From the NCBI GenBank assembly GCA_911728455.2, contig OU452225.1, forward strand, positions 16,776,731 to 16,840,730: a DNA stretch of 64,000 bases, read 5' to 3'. This stretch comes from Marthasterias glacialis (taxonomy: Eukaryota > Echinodermata > Asteroidea > Forcipulatida > Asteriidae). The position numbers were made by a program, and so were the translations under genes. Under the pieces are notes generated by a model. That model had not been told where the DNA came from and ran no database searches. It saw only the letters and a list, made by a program, of their open reading frames with translations. Shown here piece by piece: positions 14,360-26,562 of this stretch (position 1 is its first letter; each line of letters starts with the position of its first letter).

Positions 14360-15135
14360 TCACCAAGATGGCCGGCAAAGCTCGCTAGCTCCCGAAATAA
14401 CGCGAGTTGGGACCTCTAGTTTGTTTGACACGTCTCGGAAAAGCTGGCTAGCTCCCGAAATAACGCGAGTTGGGACCTCTAGTTTGTTGGACACGTCTCG
14501 GGAGAGCCGCCCGCATCCACTGATTCCATGAAAAGCACTTTTCAAAAGGGGTCAAAAATTGACAATTTCTCACAGGGAGCTCCCTGTGAGCACCCGCCAT
14601 TTTGGTCAAAAAATTTTTATGCGATTTTATGATAGAAAATGATAGAGTAGATATCAATGAAGAGGGTTTGTGTGTGGGGAAGGGGTCAATTCGCAATATT
14701 TGGGCAAATAGCAATATTTAGATCAACTCTGACGTCACCAAGATGGCCGGAAAAGCTGGCTAGCTCCCGAAATAACGCGAGTTGGGACCTCTAGTTTGTT
14801 GGACACGTCTCGGGAGAGCCGCCCGCATCCACTGATTCCATGAAAAGCACTTTTCAAAAGGGGTCAAAAATTGAAAATTTCTCACAGGGAGCTCCCTGTG
14901 AGCACCCGCCATTTTGGTCAAAAAATGTTTATGCGATTTTATGATAGAAAATGATAGAGTAGATATCACTGAAGAGGGTTTGTGTGTGGGGAAGGGGTCA
15001 ATTCGCAATATTTGGGCAAATAGCAATATTTAGGTCAACTCTGACGTCACCAAGATGGCCGGAAAAGCTCGCTAGCTCCCGAAATAACGCGAGTTGGGAC
15101 CTCTAGTTTGTTGGACACGTCTCGGAAAAGCTCGC
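14360..15135. repeat. Two 375-bp units carrying the same 63-bp head duplication
   Basis: At 14,385-14,450 and again at 15,070-15,135 the head of the unit (GCTAGCTCCCGAAATAACG through ACACGTCTCGG) is duplicated, with an identical junction CTCGGAAAAGCT. The two events lie 687 bp apart, that is one long plus one normal unit. One original duplication was therefore amplified as part of a two-unit block. Confidence 0.85.
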
Positions 15136-15758
15136 TAGCTCCCGAAATAACACGAGTTGGGACCTCTAGTTTGTTGGACACGTCTCGGGAGAGCCGCCCG
15201 CATCCACTGATTCCATGAAAAGCACTTTTCAAAAGGGGTCAAAAATTGACAATTTCTCACAGGGAGCTCCCTGTGAGCACCCGCCATTTTGGTCAAAAAA
15301 TTTTTATGCGATTTTGTGACAGAAAATGATAGAGTAGATATCACTGAAGAGGGTTTGTGTGTGGGGAAGGGGTCAATTCGCAATATTTGGGCAAATAACA
15401 ATATTTAGGTCAACTCTGACGTCACCAAGATGGCCGGAAAAGCTCGCTAGCTCCCGAAATAACGCGAGTTGGGACCTCTAGTTTGTTGGACACGTCTCGG
15501 GAGAGCCGCCCGCATCCACTGATTCCATGAAAAGCACTTTTCAAAAGGGGTCAAAAATTGACAATTTCTCACAGGGAGCTCCCTGTGAGCACCCGCCATT
15601 TTGGTCAAAAAAATTTTATGCGATTTTATGATAGAAAATGATAGAGTAGATATCACTGAAGAAGGTTTGTGTGTGGGGAAGGGGTCAATTCGCAATATTT
15701 GGGCAAATAGCAATATTTAGGTCAACTCTGACGTCACCAAGATGGCAGGAAAAGCTCG

Positions 15759-18700
15759 CTAGCTCCCGAAATAACGCGAGTTGGGACCTCTAGTTTGTTG
15801 GACACGTCTCGGGAGAGCCGCCCGCATCCACTGATCCCATGAAAAGCACTTTTCAAAAGGGGTCAAAAATTGAAAATTTCTCACAGGGAGCTCCCTGTGA
15901 GCACCCGCCATTTTGGTCAAATTTTTTTTATGCGATTTTATGATAAAAAATGACAGAGTAGATATCACTGAAGAGGGTTTTTGGTGTGGGGAAGGGGTCA
16001 ATTCGCAATATTTGGGCAAATAGCAATATTTAGGTCAACTCTGACGTCACCAAGATGGCCGGAAAAGCTCGCTAGCTCCCGAAATAACGCGAGTTGGGAC
16101 CTCTAGTTTGTTGGACACGTCTCGGGAGAGCCGCCCGCATCCACTGATTCCATGAAAAGCACTTTTCAAAAGGGGTCAAAAATTGAAAATTTCTCACAGG
16201 GAGCTCCCTGTGAGCACCCGCCATTTTGGTCAAAAAAATTTTATGCGATTTTATGATAGGAAATGATACAGCAGATATCACTGAAGAGGGTTTGTGTGTG
16301 GGGAAGGGGTCAATTCGCAATATTTGGGCAAATAGCAATAGTTAGGTCAACTCTGACGTCACCAAGATGGCCGGAAAAGCTCGCTAGCTCCCGAAATAAC
16401 GCGAGTTGGGACCTCTAGTTTGTTGGACACGTCTCGGGAGAGCCGCCCGCATCCACTGATTCCATGAAAAGCACTTTTCAAAAGGGGTCAAAAATTGGAA
16501 ATTTCTCATAGGGAGGTCCCTGTGAGCGCCCGCCATTTTGGTCAAAAAATTTTTATGCGATTTTATGATAGAAAATGATAGAGTAGATATCACTGAAGAG
16601 GGTTTGTGTGTGGGGAAGGGGTCAATTCGCAATATTTGGGCAAATAGCAATATTTAGGTCAACTCTGACGTCACCAAGATGGCAGGAAAAGCTCGCTAGC
16701 TCCCGAAATAACGCGAGTTGGGACCTCTAGTTTGTTTGACACGTCTCGGGAGAGCCGCCCGCATCCACTGATTCCATGAAAAGCACTTTTCAAAAGGGGT
16801 CAAAAATTGAAAATTTCTCACAGGGAGCTCCCTGTGAGCACCCGCCATTTTGGTCAAATTATTTTTATGCGATTTTATGATAAAAAATGACAGAGTAGAT
16901 ATCACTGAAGAGGGTTTTTTGTGTGGGGAAGGGGTCAATTCGCAATATTTGGGCAAATAGCAATATTTAGGTCAACTCTGACGTCACCAAGATGGCAGGA
17001 AAAGCTCGCTAGCTCCCGAAATAACGCGAGTTGGGACCTCTAGTTTGTTGGACACGTCTCGGGAGAGCCGCCCGCATCCACTGATTCCATGAAAAGCACT
17101 TTTCAAAAGGGGTCAAAAATTGAAAATTTCTCACAGGGAGCTCCCTGTGAGCACCCGCCATTTTGGTCAAATTATTTTTATGCGATTTTATGATAAAAAA
17201 TGACAGAGTAGATATCACTGAAGAGGGTTTTTTGTGTGGGGAAGGGGTCAATTCGCAATATTTGGGCAAATAGCAATATTTAGGTCAACTCTGACGTCAC
17301 CAAGATGGCAGGAAAAGCTCGCTAGCTCCCGAAATAACGCGAGTTGGGACCTCTAGTTTGTTGGACACGTCTCGGGAGAGCCGCCCGCATCCACTGATCC
17401 CATGAAAAGCACTTTTCAAAAGGGGTCAAAAATTGAAAATTTCTCACAGGGAGCTCCCTGTGAGCACCCGCCATTTTGGTCAAATTTTTTTTATGCGATT
17501 TTATGATAAAAAATGACAGAGTAGATATCACTGAAGAGGGTTTTTTGTGTGGGGAAGGGGTCAATTCGCAATATTTGGGCAAATAGCAATATTTAGGTCA
17601 ACTCTGACGTCACCAAGATGGCCGGAAAAGCTCGCTAGCTCCCGAAATAACGCGAGTTGGGACCTCTAGTTTGTTGGACACGTCTCGGGAGAGCCGCCCG
17701 CATCCACTGATTCCATGAAAAGCACATTTCAAAAGGGGTCAAAAATTGAAAATTTCTCACAGGGAGCTCCCTGTGAGCACCCGCCATTTTGGTCAAAAAA
17801 ATTTTATGCGATTTTATGATAGAAAATGATACAGCAGATATCACTGAAGAGGGTTTGTGTGTGGGGAAGGGGTCAATTCGCAATATTTGGGCAAATAGCA
17901 ATATTTAGGTCAACTCTGACGTCACCAAGATGGCCGGAAAAGCTCGCTAGCTCCCGAAATAACGCGAGTTGGGACCTCTAGTTTGTTGGACACGTCTCGG
18001 GAGAGCCGCCCGCATCCACTGATTCCATGAAAAGCAATTTCAAAAGGGGTCAAAAATTGAAAATTTCTCATAGGGAGGTCCCTGTGAGCGCCCGCCATTT
18101 TGGTCAAAAAATTTTTATGCGATTTTATGATAGAAAATGATAGAGTAGATATCACTGAAGAGGGTTTGTGTGTGGGGAAGGGGTCAATTCGCAATATTTG
18201 GGCAAATAGCAATATTTAGGTCAACTCTGACGTCACCAAGATGGCAGGAAAAGCTCGCTAGCTCCCGAAATAACGCGAGTTGGGACCTCTAGTTTGTTGG
18301 ACACGTCTCGGGAGAGCCGCCCGCATCCACTGATCCCATGAAAAGCACTTTTCAAAAGGGGTCAAAAATTGAAAATTTCTCACAGGGAGCTCCCTGTGAG
18401 CACCCGCCATTTTGGTCAAAAAAATTTTATGCGATTTTATGATAAAAAATGATACAGCAGATATCACTGAAGAGGGTTTGTGTGTGGGGAAGGGGTCAAT
18501 TCGCAATATTTGGGCAAATAGCAATATTTAGGTCAACTCTGACGTCACCAAGATGGCCGGAAAAGCTCGCTAGCTCCCGAAATAACGCGAGTTGGGACCT
18601 CTAGTTTGTTGGACACGTCTCGGGAGAGCCGCCCGCATCCACTGATTCCATGAAAAGCACTTTTCAAAAGGGGTCAAAAATTGAAAATTTCTCACAGGGA

Positions 18701-19819
18701 GCTCCCTGTGAGCACCCGCCATTTTGGTCAAAAAAATTTTATGCGATTTTATGATAGAAAATGATACAGCAGATATCACTGAAGAGGGTTTGTGTGTGGG
18801 GAAGGGGTCAATTCGCAATATTTGGGCAAATAGCAATAGTTAGGTCAACTCTGACGTCACCAAGATGGCCGGAAAAGCTCGCTAGCTCCCGAAATAACGC
18901 GAGTTGGGACCTCTAGTTTGTTGGACACGTCTCGGGAGAGCCGCCCGCATCCACTGATTCCATGAAAAGCACTTTTCAAAAGGGGTCAAAAATTGAAAAT
19001 TTCTCATAGGGAGGTCCCTGTGAGCGCCCGCCATTTTGGTCAAAAAATTTTTATGCGATTTTATGATAGAAAATGATAGAGTAGATATCACTGAAGAGGG
19101 TTTGTGTGTGGGGAAGGGGTCAATTCGCAATATTTGGGCAAATAGCAATATTTAGGTCAACTCTGACGTCACCAAGATGGCAGGAAAAGCTCGCTAGCTC
19201 CCGAAATAACGCGAGTTGGGACCTCTAGTTTGTTTGACACGTCTCGGGAGAGCCGCCCGCATCCACTGATTCCATGAAAAGCACTTTTCAAAAGGGGTCA
19301 AAAATTGAAAATTTCTCACAGGGAGCTCCCTGTGAGCACCCGCCATTTTGGTCAAATTATTTTTATGCGATTTTATGATAAAAAATGACAGAGTAGATAT
19401 CACTGAAGAGGGTTTTTTGTGTGGGGAAGGGGTCAATTCGCAATATTTGGGCAAATAGCAATATTTAGGTCAACTCTGACGTCACCAAGATGGCAGGAAA
19501 AGCTCGCTAGCTCCCGAAATAACGCGAGTTGGGACCTCTAGTTTGTTGGACACGTCTCGGGAGAGCCGCCCGCATCCACTGATTCCATGAAAAGCACTTT
19601 TCAAAAGGGGTCAAAAATTGAAAATTTCTCACAGGGAGCTCCCTGTGAGCACCCGCCATTTTGGTCAAATTATTTTTATGCGATTTTATGATAAAAAATG
19701 ACAGAGTAGATATCACTGAAGAGGGTTTTTTGTGTGGGGAAGGGGTCAATTCGCAATATTTGGGCAAATAGCAATATTTAGGTCAACTCTGACGTCACCA
19801 AGATGGCAGGAAAAGCTCG
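15759..19819. repeat. Higher-order block of eight units, about 2.5 kb period
   Basis: The unit series from 16,072 (marked by GATACAGCAGATATC, then CATAGGGAGGTCCC, then two units with GGTCAAATTATTTTT) recurs from 18,570 in the same order, about 2,498 bp away. Several units carry extra T residues in the GGGTTTTTTGTGTGG segment and are 313 bp long. Confidence 0.8.
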
Positions 19820-20365
19820 CTAGCTCCCGAAATAACGCGAGTTGGGACCTCTAGTTTGTTGGACACGTCTCGGGAGAGCCGCCCGCATCCACTGATTCCA
19901 TGAAAAGCACTTTTCAAAAGGGGTCAAAAATTACAAATTTCTCACAGGGAGCTCCCTGTGAGTACCCGCCATTTTGGTCAAAATTTTTTTATGCGATTTT
20001 ATGATAGAAAATGGTAGAGTAGATATCACTGAAGAGGGTTTGTGTGTGGGGAAGGGGTCAATTCGCAATATTTGGGCAAATCGCAATATTTAGGTCAACT
20101 CTGACGTCATCAAGATGGCCGGAAAAGCTCGCTAGCTCCCGAAATAACGCGAGTTGGGACGTCTAGTTTGTTGGACACGTCTCGGAAGAGCCGCCCGCAT
20201 CGACTGATTCCATAAAAAGCACTTTTCAAAATGGGTCAAAAATTTAATTATTCGACCTTTGACCATGTGCAGATTTAGACAAAAAAATGTTATTGTTAAT
20301 GCAATTTTATGACAGAAATTGATACTACAGTAGATATCACGGAAGAAGGTTTGTGTATTGGGGTT
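19820..20365. repeat. Decaying right edge of the 312-bp satellite
   Basis: The last full unit is still close to consensus. The following one diverges after GGGTCAAAAATTT: the palindrome is gone, but TTATGACAGAAATTGATAC, GTAGATATCACGGAAGAAGG and TTTGTGTATTGGGG remain recognisable. After about 20,365 no satellite similarity is visible. Divergence limited to the edge is typical of arrays homogenised from within. Confidence 0.85.
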
Positions 20366-21375
20366 AATCCATTAATGTATCCCGTTTTCGTTGAAAACGA
20401 TTGACTGTTTGCCTTTTTCACACAAAAAAAATCAAAATGGTCAGAGATCGGGAACATTGATAAGGCTTGGTTGAAAAATCTTAATTATTATTTCGTCTGA
20501 CAAAGAAGAATTTACAATTCTGAAACTATTCTAATGTTAAAAAAATGATAGATGTTTGCCCCTAATTACAGGCTGAAAATACAAAATCGAAGTTGGCTGC
20601 CAGATATGGCGGCAATTTTGGTTTAAAGTTGTGGGGCTATTATCGTGATGAAAATTACCATATCCGGTGGAGGGGCACTCTTTATTGCTAGCGTGATTTG
20701 TGGGGGTCAAAAACTAAACATTTTGCAAGGATGGGGCGGGAGGGGGGTTACATGTCGACTCTTTCACCATTTCATAATTTAGGTTTTCAGTTTTGTGTGG
20801 GCAAAATTTTAAGCCAAGTGAGATTCACTTTTAAGTTCAAGTGAGATTCTGTGGCGTCAGTTCAGCTGCCCGCTTTGCCTGGTAGCGTCAGTTCGACTCG
20901 GATATTTTGATAGCAAATCTGAAAATTTCAACCTGGGGGCTCGGAGGGGGGGGGGGGGGTAAGGATGACTTTTTATATTTATGGGCCAACAACCAACATT
21001 TAAATTTGTGTCGAGTTTTCAAATATCACTATTAATATTGATAGTTAAAATAACAATTATGGATTTGAATTGCGCGCGTCCCCGAAAATTATCAAACGCA
21101 CATTATATAAAAGTATTTAAAAAAGAACAAGCAACTCCAATTATGTTAGACAGAATTATGCCAGACGTAATTAAATCATAATGATAGACAGAATCTTTTT
21201 ACCTGCAATTCGCTGAAGTAGTCTTGCATCTGAAAATCAAACTTTTACGGCCATGCGGCATCTTTAGCCTGAAACCACAAGCAAGCCCAGATACTCCGAA
21301 TGCTCAAAAGCATCTTCAATGGGACTTTAGTACACGAAGCTGCCAGGGAGTAAAAACATCAGTTATCTATGGCCA
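20366..21375. other. No gene seen; G-run and one dispersed repeat copy
   Basis: No convincing coding exon is visible. A run of about 14 G residues lies near 20,947-20,960. From about 21,190 to 21,360 there is a diverged copy of the dispersed repeat described at 26,925-27,230, recognisable by TTTTTACCTGCA, AGTCTTGCATC and GCATCTT. The short plus-strand frame at 20,981-21,181 has no recognisable domain and is probably chance. Confidence 0.5.
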
Positions 21376-21379
21376 TATT

Positions 21380-21605
21380 TAACCCGTCAGGTTGTTGGGT
21401 TGTTTGATTCTTTGTTTATTTGTTGGGTCGTTGGGTTGTTTGTTTCTTTGTTTGCTTGTTGGGTCGTTCATTTGCTTGTTTGTTGGGTTGTTGGGTTGTT
21501 TGTTTGTTTGTGTTAGGTTGGTTAATGTTTTGTTTGTTTGTTTGTTTGTTTGTTTGTTGGGTTAATGTTTGTTTGTTTGTTTGTTTGTTTATTTGTTTGT
21601 TTTGC
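21380..21605. repeat. TTTG / TTGGG microsatellite
   Basis: An imperfect simple repeat of TTTG with interspersed GTTGGGTTG units on the plus strand. Open frames read through it on both strands because the repeat lacks stops; these are artefacts. Confidence 0.95.
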
Positions 21606-21844
21606 TCGGGGGAAGAAAGCCGGACGGCCCAGAGAAAAACTCTCGTGGCACAGGAGAGAGCCAACGCACAACTTTACTATGGCCCTAGCCTAGAATCGAA
21701 CCATGGCTCCAGTGGTGGTACGGGAGTTAAAGTACAACGTGTCACTGTCTTTGTCATGGCTTATAAACACATCTTATAAAAGATAGTATCTAATTCACAT
21801 GAGTTGTAGCTATTGGTGCATGTCATGGTGTTTTTCATAACTTA

Positions 21845-22075
21845 CTAATTACTACTTTGTAGTAACAAATTGTTTAATTTGTCATAATGCGTCATTAATT
21901 TGTAATAATGAGATACTAATTTGTAACAACGAATTACTAATTCATAATAACCAATTACTAATTCCTAATAACGAATTACTAATTAGTAATTAAAAAGTAT
22001 TTAATTCGTAATAACGAATTACTTATTCGTAATAACGGTTTACTGATTCGTAATAACGGACTATTTTCTCACGGA
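21845..22075. repeat. AT-rich minisatellite built on AATAACGAATTACTAATT
   Basis: Variants of TAATAACGAATTACTAATTCG repeat about ten times with a period near 20-22 bases. The core is itself nearly palindromic (GTAATAAC/GAATTAC), so the region can fold into small hairpins. No coding potential. Confidence 0.8.
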
Positions 22076-22842
22076 TAATATATGATTTCGTTGAACGACT
22101 GGGTTTTCGTAGGAAACAGCATGACAAAACATGTCAACACATTGATGTTTACGAGACAGTGTCCAAAGTATCGATTACCTACCATGACCTGCATTTGAGG
22201 CATTTACAGTACCGAAAATACTAGTTAAAATAAAAGAGTAATGACCTCATCAATGGGAAACCGTTGGCAACCATGTTGGATTTATGCAAATTACGACACC
22301 CTAAATCAAGGGATAGTTTAAACAAGTTCAAGTGTACGCTAAGTTGTTTATTTTTATAGCAATAAAATTGATATTAGAATATTGTTTGATTGGCATCATT
22401 TTGAGTAAATTGCTTGCTCATGGACTAAACGGGACTTGTTAGATTATGGTTTCTGATTAGATTGGAGAGGTTGCAATAACGAGGGGCTGCATGGGTGGTC
22501 TTTCACAGCATCAGTGGCAGGAATTTTATTATTACATTAGTGTTTGGGTAGTTTACTTGTGGATTTTATATTACTGTTGTTTATTTTAATTTGAACACTA
22601 TAGCTTTTATTTCTTTGGACTTTTTGTGCTAATAAGAGTGCCGTATGATATCAGACCTTCAATACTTAACACCAATTAGAATCCAATCTTATCCTGGTAT
22701 TATCCTAGCGCAAGGACATTGCTCTCATGGTTTAATAAAGAACACTGATCATTGAACATAAATATTTAAGATCAAACGGCCCTGTGGAATTTACGAAATA
22801 ACACATAAGAAACGGTTAAAAATTCAGTGAATTCGGGCGATT
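22076..22842. other. No gene or clear repeat seen
   Basis: AT-rich sequence with stops in all frames. I recognise nothing in it. Confidence 0.5.
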
Positions 22843-23199
22843 TCATTGCGTAGTACATACCATAACGAAACGACTCAGTTTTCTTGGTCGACTCGGACTC
22901 CAGGTACCGGGAAGTACAGCGCTTGCATCAGTTAGTAGCCCGGAGTGTGTGCCGTCTCCCTGCTGCAGTCTCCCCGCTACCACCTCCCGGGCGACCGCAC
23001 CCAAATATCGTCTCGTACAAGTTACTCTCGGCATGCAGTCCTCGATGTGGCAGTGCAGGACTAGGAAGCCTTGGTCTGTATACCGTTTCGATATACTATA
23101 GCGTGTTAAGACGAGGCCAGAGTTGACCAATACCGTACTTTCCTTCTTTTCTCCTGTCACTTGGTGCTTGATGTGCTGCTGTGCCGCCACTGGCCACAC
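22843..23199 (-). other. GC-richer island with an unrecognised minus-strand frame
   Basis: The stretch 22,880-23,060 is distinctly richer in GC and CpG than its surroundings. A 118-codon minus-strand frame crosses it and would meet a possible 5' splice site (GGTATGTAC) near 22,860. The encoded sequence is rich in Arg, Gly and Val and matches no domain I know. It could be a promoter or first-exon island, or chance; no downstream exon was found. Confidence 0.2.
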
Positions 23200-23925
23200 T
23201 GTATCTTTCTGCTGTAGTTGCAGGTCTTGCCACGCTCACGTGTAAATGTCCAATGACCTACAAGATGTTGCTGGCCATCTCCTCATGTTTTCTTTCAATT
23301 TGTCAAGCAAGATGCTCTTTTTATTTTTTCCAAACACATCATCATTTGCCCTGCAATATTGTCTTATCGAGTATCACCGTGGTCCTATCATTTTTCAACC
23401 ATAATTCGTTAAGTTTTCCTCTTTGCCGCCATGACACTAAAAACCGCTCTTTACACCACACGAACACATGAAAAGCAATCAAGCGTGACCACTTATCAAT
23501 GTATAAGAACTAAGCGCTCGGTCAGCCCTTCACAAAGCATGACAAAGAATAATGGGCTTCGTGACCAAGTGCAGCAAAATGGTATGCAGCAAAATACCTG
23601 GGAGTGCACTGTTCTCGAATTCAGAACACGAACATTTGGTGTGTTGCTCTGGTGTCACATAGCGCCCTCAATCGGCAAGTATTTACTACAAGAATTATTT
23701 GCCCATTGCCTTTTAAAGACCCAAATTAATGTTGCTTTGAGTGGAACTTGTTGTACGGATCCCATTGACTACAAATATGGGTCACTGGTTTTGTTTATCT
23801 GGATTTTTTTGACTCGAAATAACGGTGTCTGCCAACCCGGGACATTGCTGTCTCTTGACTTTGTAGAGTAGGTCATCTTTACACCAAACCAGGATCAGTA
23901 CAATCAGCAGCGACACAAATGGCTC
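23200..23925. other. No recognisable gene
   Basis: A 146-codon plus-strand frame at 23,431-23,871 has no recognisable motif, no upstream splice context and ordinary base composition. I treat it as chance. Confidence 0.4.
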
Positions 23926-23929
23926 AAAT

Positions 23930-24265
23930 TTTAGGGGGGGCACAAAAGGGGGCACCCTTTTTCTATGGGCACTTCTGGACGATTCAAACTGTAGTTTGTG
24001 TTAGCATTTCTGTTAAACGAACCCCTTTTAGCGCTTGTGTTACGTCGGTTACTATTATTACTCCGTTTCAAAATAATCTGACGAGGATGTAAAATTAATT
24101 CCTCCTTGTCCAAGTGAAAAAAATGGTTTTGTTTTTTTAGCACTGAAATTATTATAAAAAGCTGATAAAATATTACCATTTTACCCTCAAATTTTAATCT
24201 CAAAAGACCAGATTTCAAATGAGGAGGTGCATCACCGGGGGGTGGGGGCTCACCTGGTGGCATGG
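23930..24265. repeat. Dispersed repeat, partner of 38,220-38,520
   Basis: The segment shares GGGGGCAC blocks at its left end, a run of CACTGAAA and AAAGCT(C/G)ATAAAAT, and AATTTTAATCTCAAAAG with the region near 38.2-38.5 kb in the same order. Both are flanked by G-rich ends. Family unknown. Confidence 0.6.
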
Positions 24266-24269
24266 ACAT

Positions 24270-25300
24270 CAAAATGATGGACTCCAAGGTCAAGTTCAGT
24301 TTTGTGAGGCACTAATTTTCAATAGTCGAGTCCTTATGAAAGCGGAGGGGGGAGAGGGGTGGGAGCAACTCTCTGACCTCTCTTTCAATGGTGTAAAATA
24401 TCGTTTGATGGGTCTGTACATTCCAAAGAGGAAATTATGCGTCAGTAAAAATGTCAAATTCAATGCCTTCTTCATTAAATATGATTGAAATTCAGGATTG
24501 GCAAACAAAATAGTTCTTGTTCGAAAATGTACAGACTCATAAATTCAATATGTGATGTCACTTTGACGTTTTTGGATTTTGACAAAATTTGCACTGGAAT
24601 TAATTTTTAATTAATTTTCACATTAACGATAAACTAGCTGTTCATAAAAATGAACAAAATAAAGTTTATGTACAACCCAGACTTTTGTTCTAAAAACATT
24701 AGGAAAAAACCTCAACCTGTCAGCAAAACATTTTCCAACTTAGTATTTTTGGTCTGATCCCTATGATGATATTTTTGTGCCTGTCCTGAGTTCCATTTTC
24801 ATTCATCTTCTATACGGCCTCCATGGTTTAGAGGTGACACCAATAATGCACAACATTCACAGTGTTTCACAGAACAGTCTGAACTGTGCCAATTTAAGGT
24901 GTTATGTTTTGGATTTGCAGGTCAGGCTGACCCCCGGATGGGTCAAGAACACAATGGACGGGCTGAAAACTATCGCTTCACAGGACCTTAAAATAAAAAG
25001 GCTTCAGTAGTGTCTATAGCATCATTTAAAGCAGAGAATTACACCTTAATCGATAAATCAACTGTTACACCAATGGTTTTTCAAACCTCTGTTCATTACA
25101 GGGAGGGTTGTGCACAACACCATTTGTTTGCCCCCAATGATAATAATTACCTGAAATCAAAAGTCACGTGTTACCATTTAAAACATCTATTTTGTTGATT
25201 CAAGTGATTTGGAAAACAAATGTCATGAAACTGATTGCTCATTTCACAGCGAAACCATGTTGGTTTTATTTCCTTCACAAATGATTCACTTTGTACACAT
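24270..25300. other. No convincing gene
   Basis: Short frames on both strands show no known domain. A plus-strand acceptor-like GGATTTGCAG near 24,920 precedes a short open frame, but no partner exon was found. Confidence 0.4.
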
Positions 25301-25316
25301 TAAATTATAAATCCTT

Positions 25317-25735
25317 CAAAGCTTTCAAAATGTCTTCTGAAAACTGTTCTTCTATCATCAAGTTCAACATTCTCTCCCTGGTCTTCACATCTTAGCAACT
25401 GTTGGCCCCGCAGTATTAACAGATATGACATAAAGATTGTCTTCAATTTCAACCAATCCTGTCTTATTTATTTTGTAAAGTAGTTGTAATTGTCTAGCTG
25501 GCTTTTGTTCTGGAAAAGTTTTTTCAATGTTGAAGTCTTCAAAAAGGCTTACCAGGTGGTTTATTTTCTCTGGACAAAAAAGTTTACTGAGTGTTTTAAT
25601 CCCTTTATGAAGTTCATATTGATGTGAACTTGTAGCACGTATGTCCTCAATGTTTACCAGAATGTCATTGAGTGGTTAAATTCAAAGAAGTTGGTATCCT
25701 CAAAGACTTTTCCATTGAACTACATGTAGGTCCTA
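25317..25735 (-). pseudogene. Frameshifted fragment of an unrecognised protein gene
   Basis: Read on the minus strand, three frame segments join into protein-like sequence. A short piece ending FEDTNFFEFN lies near 25,690-25,720. A run of about 88 codons follows from NDILVNIEDIRATSS (about 25,665) to VISVNTAGPTVAK (about 25,402), containing LVSLFEDFNIEKTFPE. After one more frameshift comes a tail with ERMLNLMIEEQFSEDILKAL and a stop near 25,317. The composition (many Glu, Lys, Leu and Ile in amphipathic spacing) is protein-like, perhaps helical. I do not recognise the family. At least two frameshifts point to a decayed copy. Confidence 0.45.
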
Positions 25736-25739
25736 TCTG

Positions 25740-26440
25740 ATAAAAAAAGTCACTTTGCTCACAGTAAAAGAGCACTTTTCATGTGCAGCTTGGTAGACTA
25801 TGACATTACAGCAATGTAGTTTCTCAAGGTGCTCGTTGGGCTTCCATATGTACAAGTTCCTGTGGTACAACTCCATGTGATGTGCTGTGTAAGTCTACTA
25901 TCAGGGAGGGTTATTTCCATTCAGGATCCTCAGCAGACGTCTGAATGCAGACCCTTTGAAAAAAGAAGAAATAAACACTAATTAATAGATTATCACAAAT
26001 ATTACAAAATATTGACAATATCATTTCAAAGTGGTTGCATGGAATCTCGGATCTTGGATCTACCACTCTGCAGTGACTTGAACTGTTGACCTAGTGACTT
26101 GACTGTTCAGTAAGGCTTAAGTTGACTTGCTTTGAATGGCCATTTTTGGATACAACCTGTGTGACTTGCACCCACACAAAATCATGAGCAAAGTACACAA
26201 ATGACAAGTTTCAAACAATGGTGGCTAATTTCTCTGATCACAATCTGTCCTAAGGAGAATTCTGCATCTCACTGTGCCTGAAGCAAGGTGCTCAACTTAC
26301 TCCCCATTCTCTCAAAATTAGTGTAAAAGGTTTGTACACCAACTGCGCTGCAGCTGAGACCCACTCAGGGAGGAGGGTAAATTTCCCTCAAGTTTCTACC
26401 CTTGAGGTAATTTTACAACAGGTCCTTTCGATCAGTAAGG
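25740..26440. other. No gene seen
   Basis: Stops in all frames; no repeat family recognised. Confidence 0.45.
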
Positions 26441-26562
26441 AGTTGGAACAGCCAATTTAATTTTCTCAAATATTGAACTTGCCTGCTTTTTAATATTTCC
26501 AAGTTGGAACAGCCAATTAAATTTTCTCAAATATTGAACTTGCCTGCTTTTTAATATTTCCA
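26441..26562. repeat. Tandem duplication, 61 bp, two copies
   Basis: The segment AGTTGGAACAGCCAATT to TTTTTAATATTTCCA occurs twice back to back with almost no difference, indicating a recent event. Confidence 0.9.

Larger units (their letters stand above)
1..20365. repeat. 312-bp satellite array, about 65 head-to-tail units
   Basis: Near-identical units of mostly 312 bp (variants 307, 309, 311 and 313 bp) repeat without interruption from the left edge, so the array continues outside the window. Landmarks in each unit, in plus-strand order, are a GCTAGCTCCCGAAATAACG block, ACACGTCTCGGGAGAGC, GAAAAGCACTTTTC, a 22-bp perfect palindrome centred on GAGCTC, CCGCCATTTTGG, GAGGGTTTGTGTGTGGGGAA, GCAATATTTGGGC, and TGACGTCA followed by AAGATGGCC. 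Variant combinations recur at fixed spacing, so the array has higher-order repeat blocks. A minus-strand open frame of 86-88 codons recurs in most units, but in most of them it opens with TTG rather than ATG, and I take it as non-coding. The unit count is by eye from recurring landmarks. The array could be centromeric, pericentromeric or another heterochromatic satellite; the sequence does not decide. Confidence 0.97.

Noticed and set aside
243-19767. Recurrent minus-strand open frames of 86-88 codons in nearly every satellite unit, as a possible tandem gene family
   Set aside because: Most open at TTG rather than ATG. Differences between units mostly change the amino acid, and frame breaks are tolerated in several units. 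Conservation is explained by homogenisation of a unit whose length is a multiple of three. An internal ATG (MAGAHRELPV) gives a 50-codon frame, but nothing marks it as translated.
1-20365. CRISPR array, because of the regular repeats
   Set aside because: The repeats are contiguous 312-bp units with no unique spacers, in a eukaryotic context.
21416-21779. Opposed frames across the TTTG microsatellite
   Set aside because: Low-complexity translation of a simple repeat.
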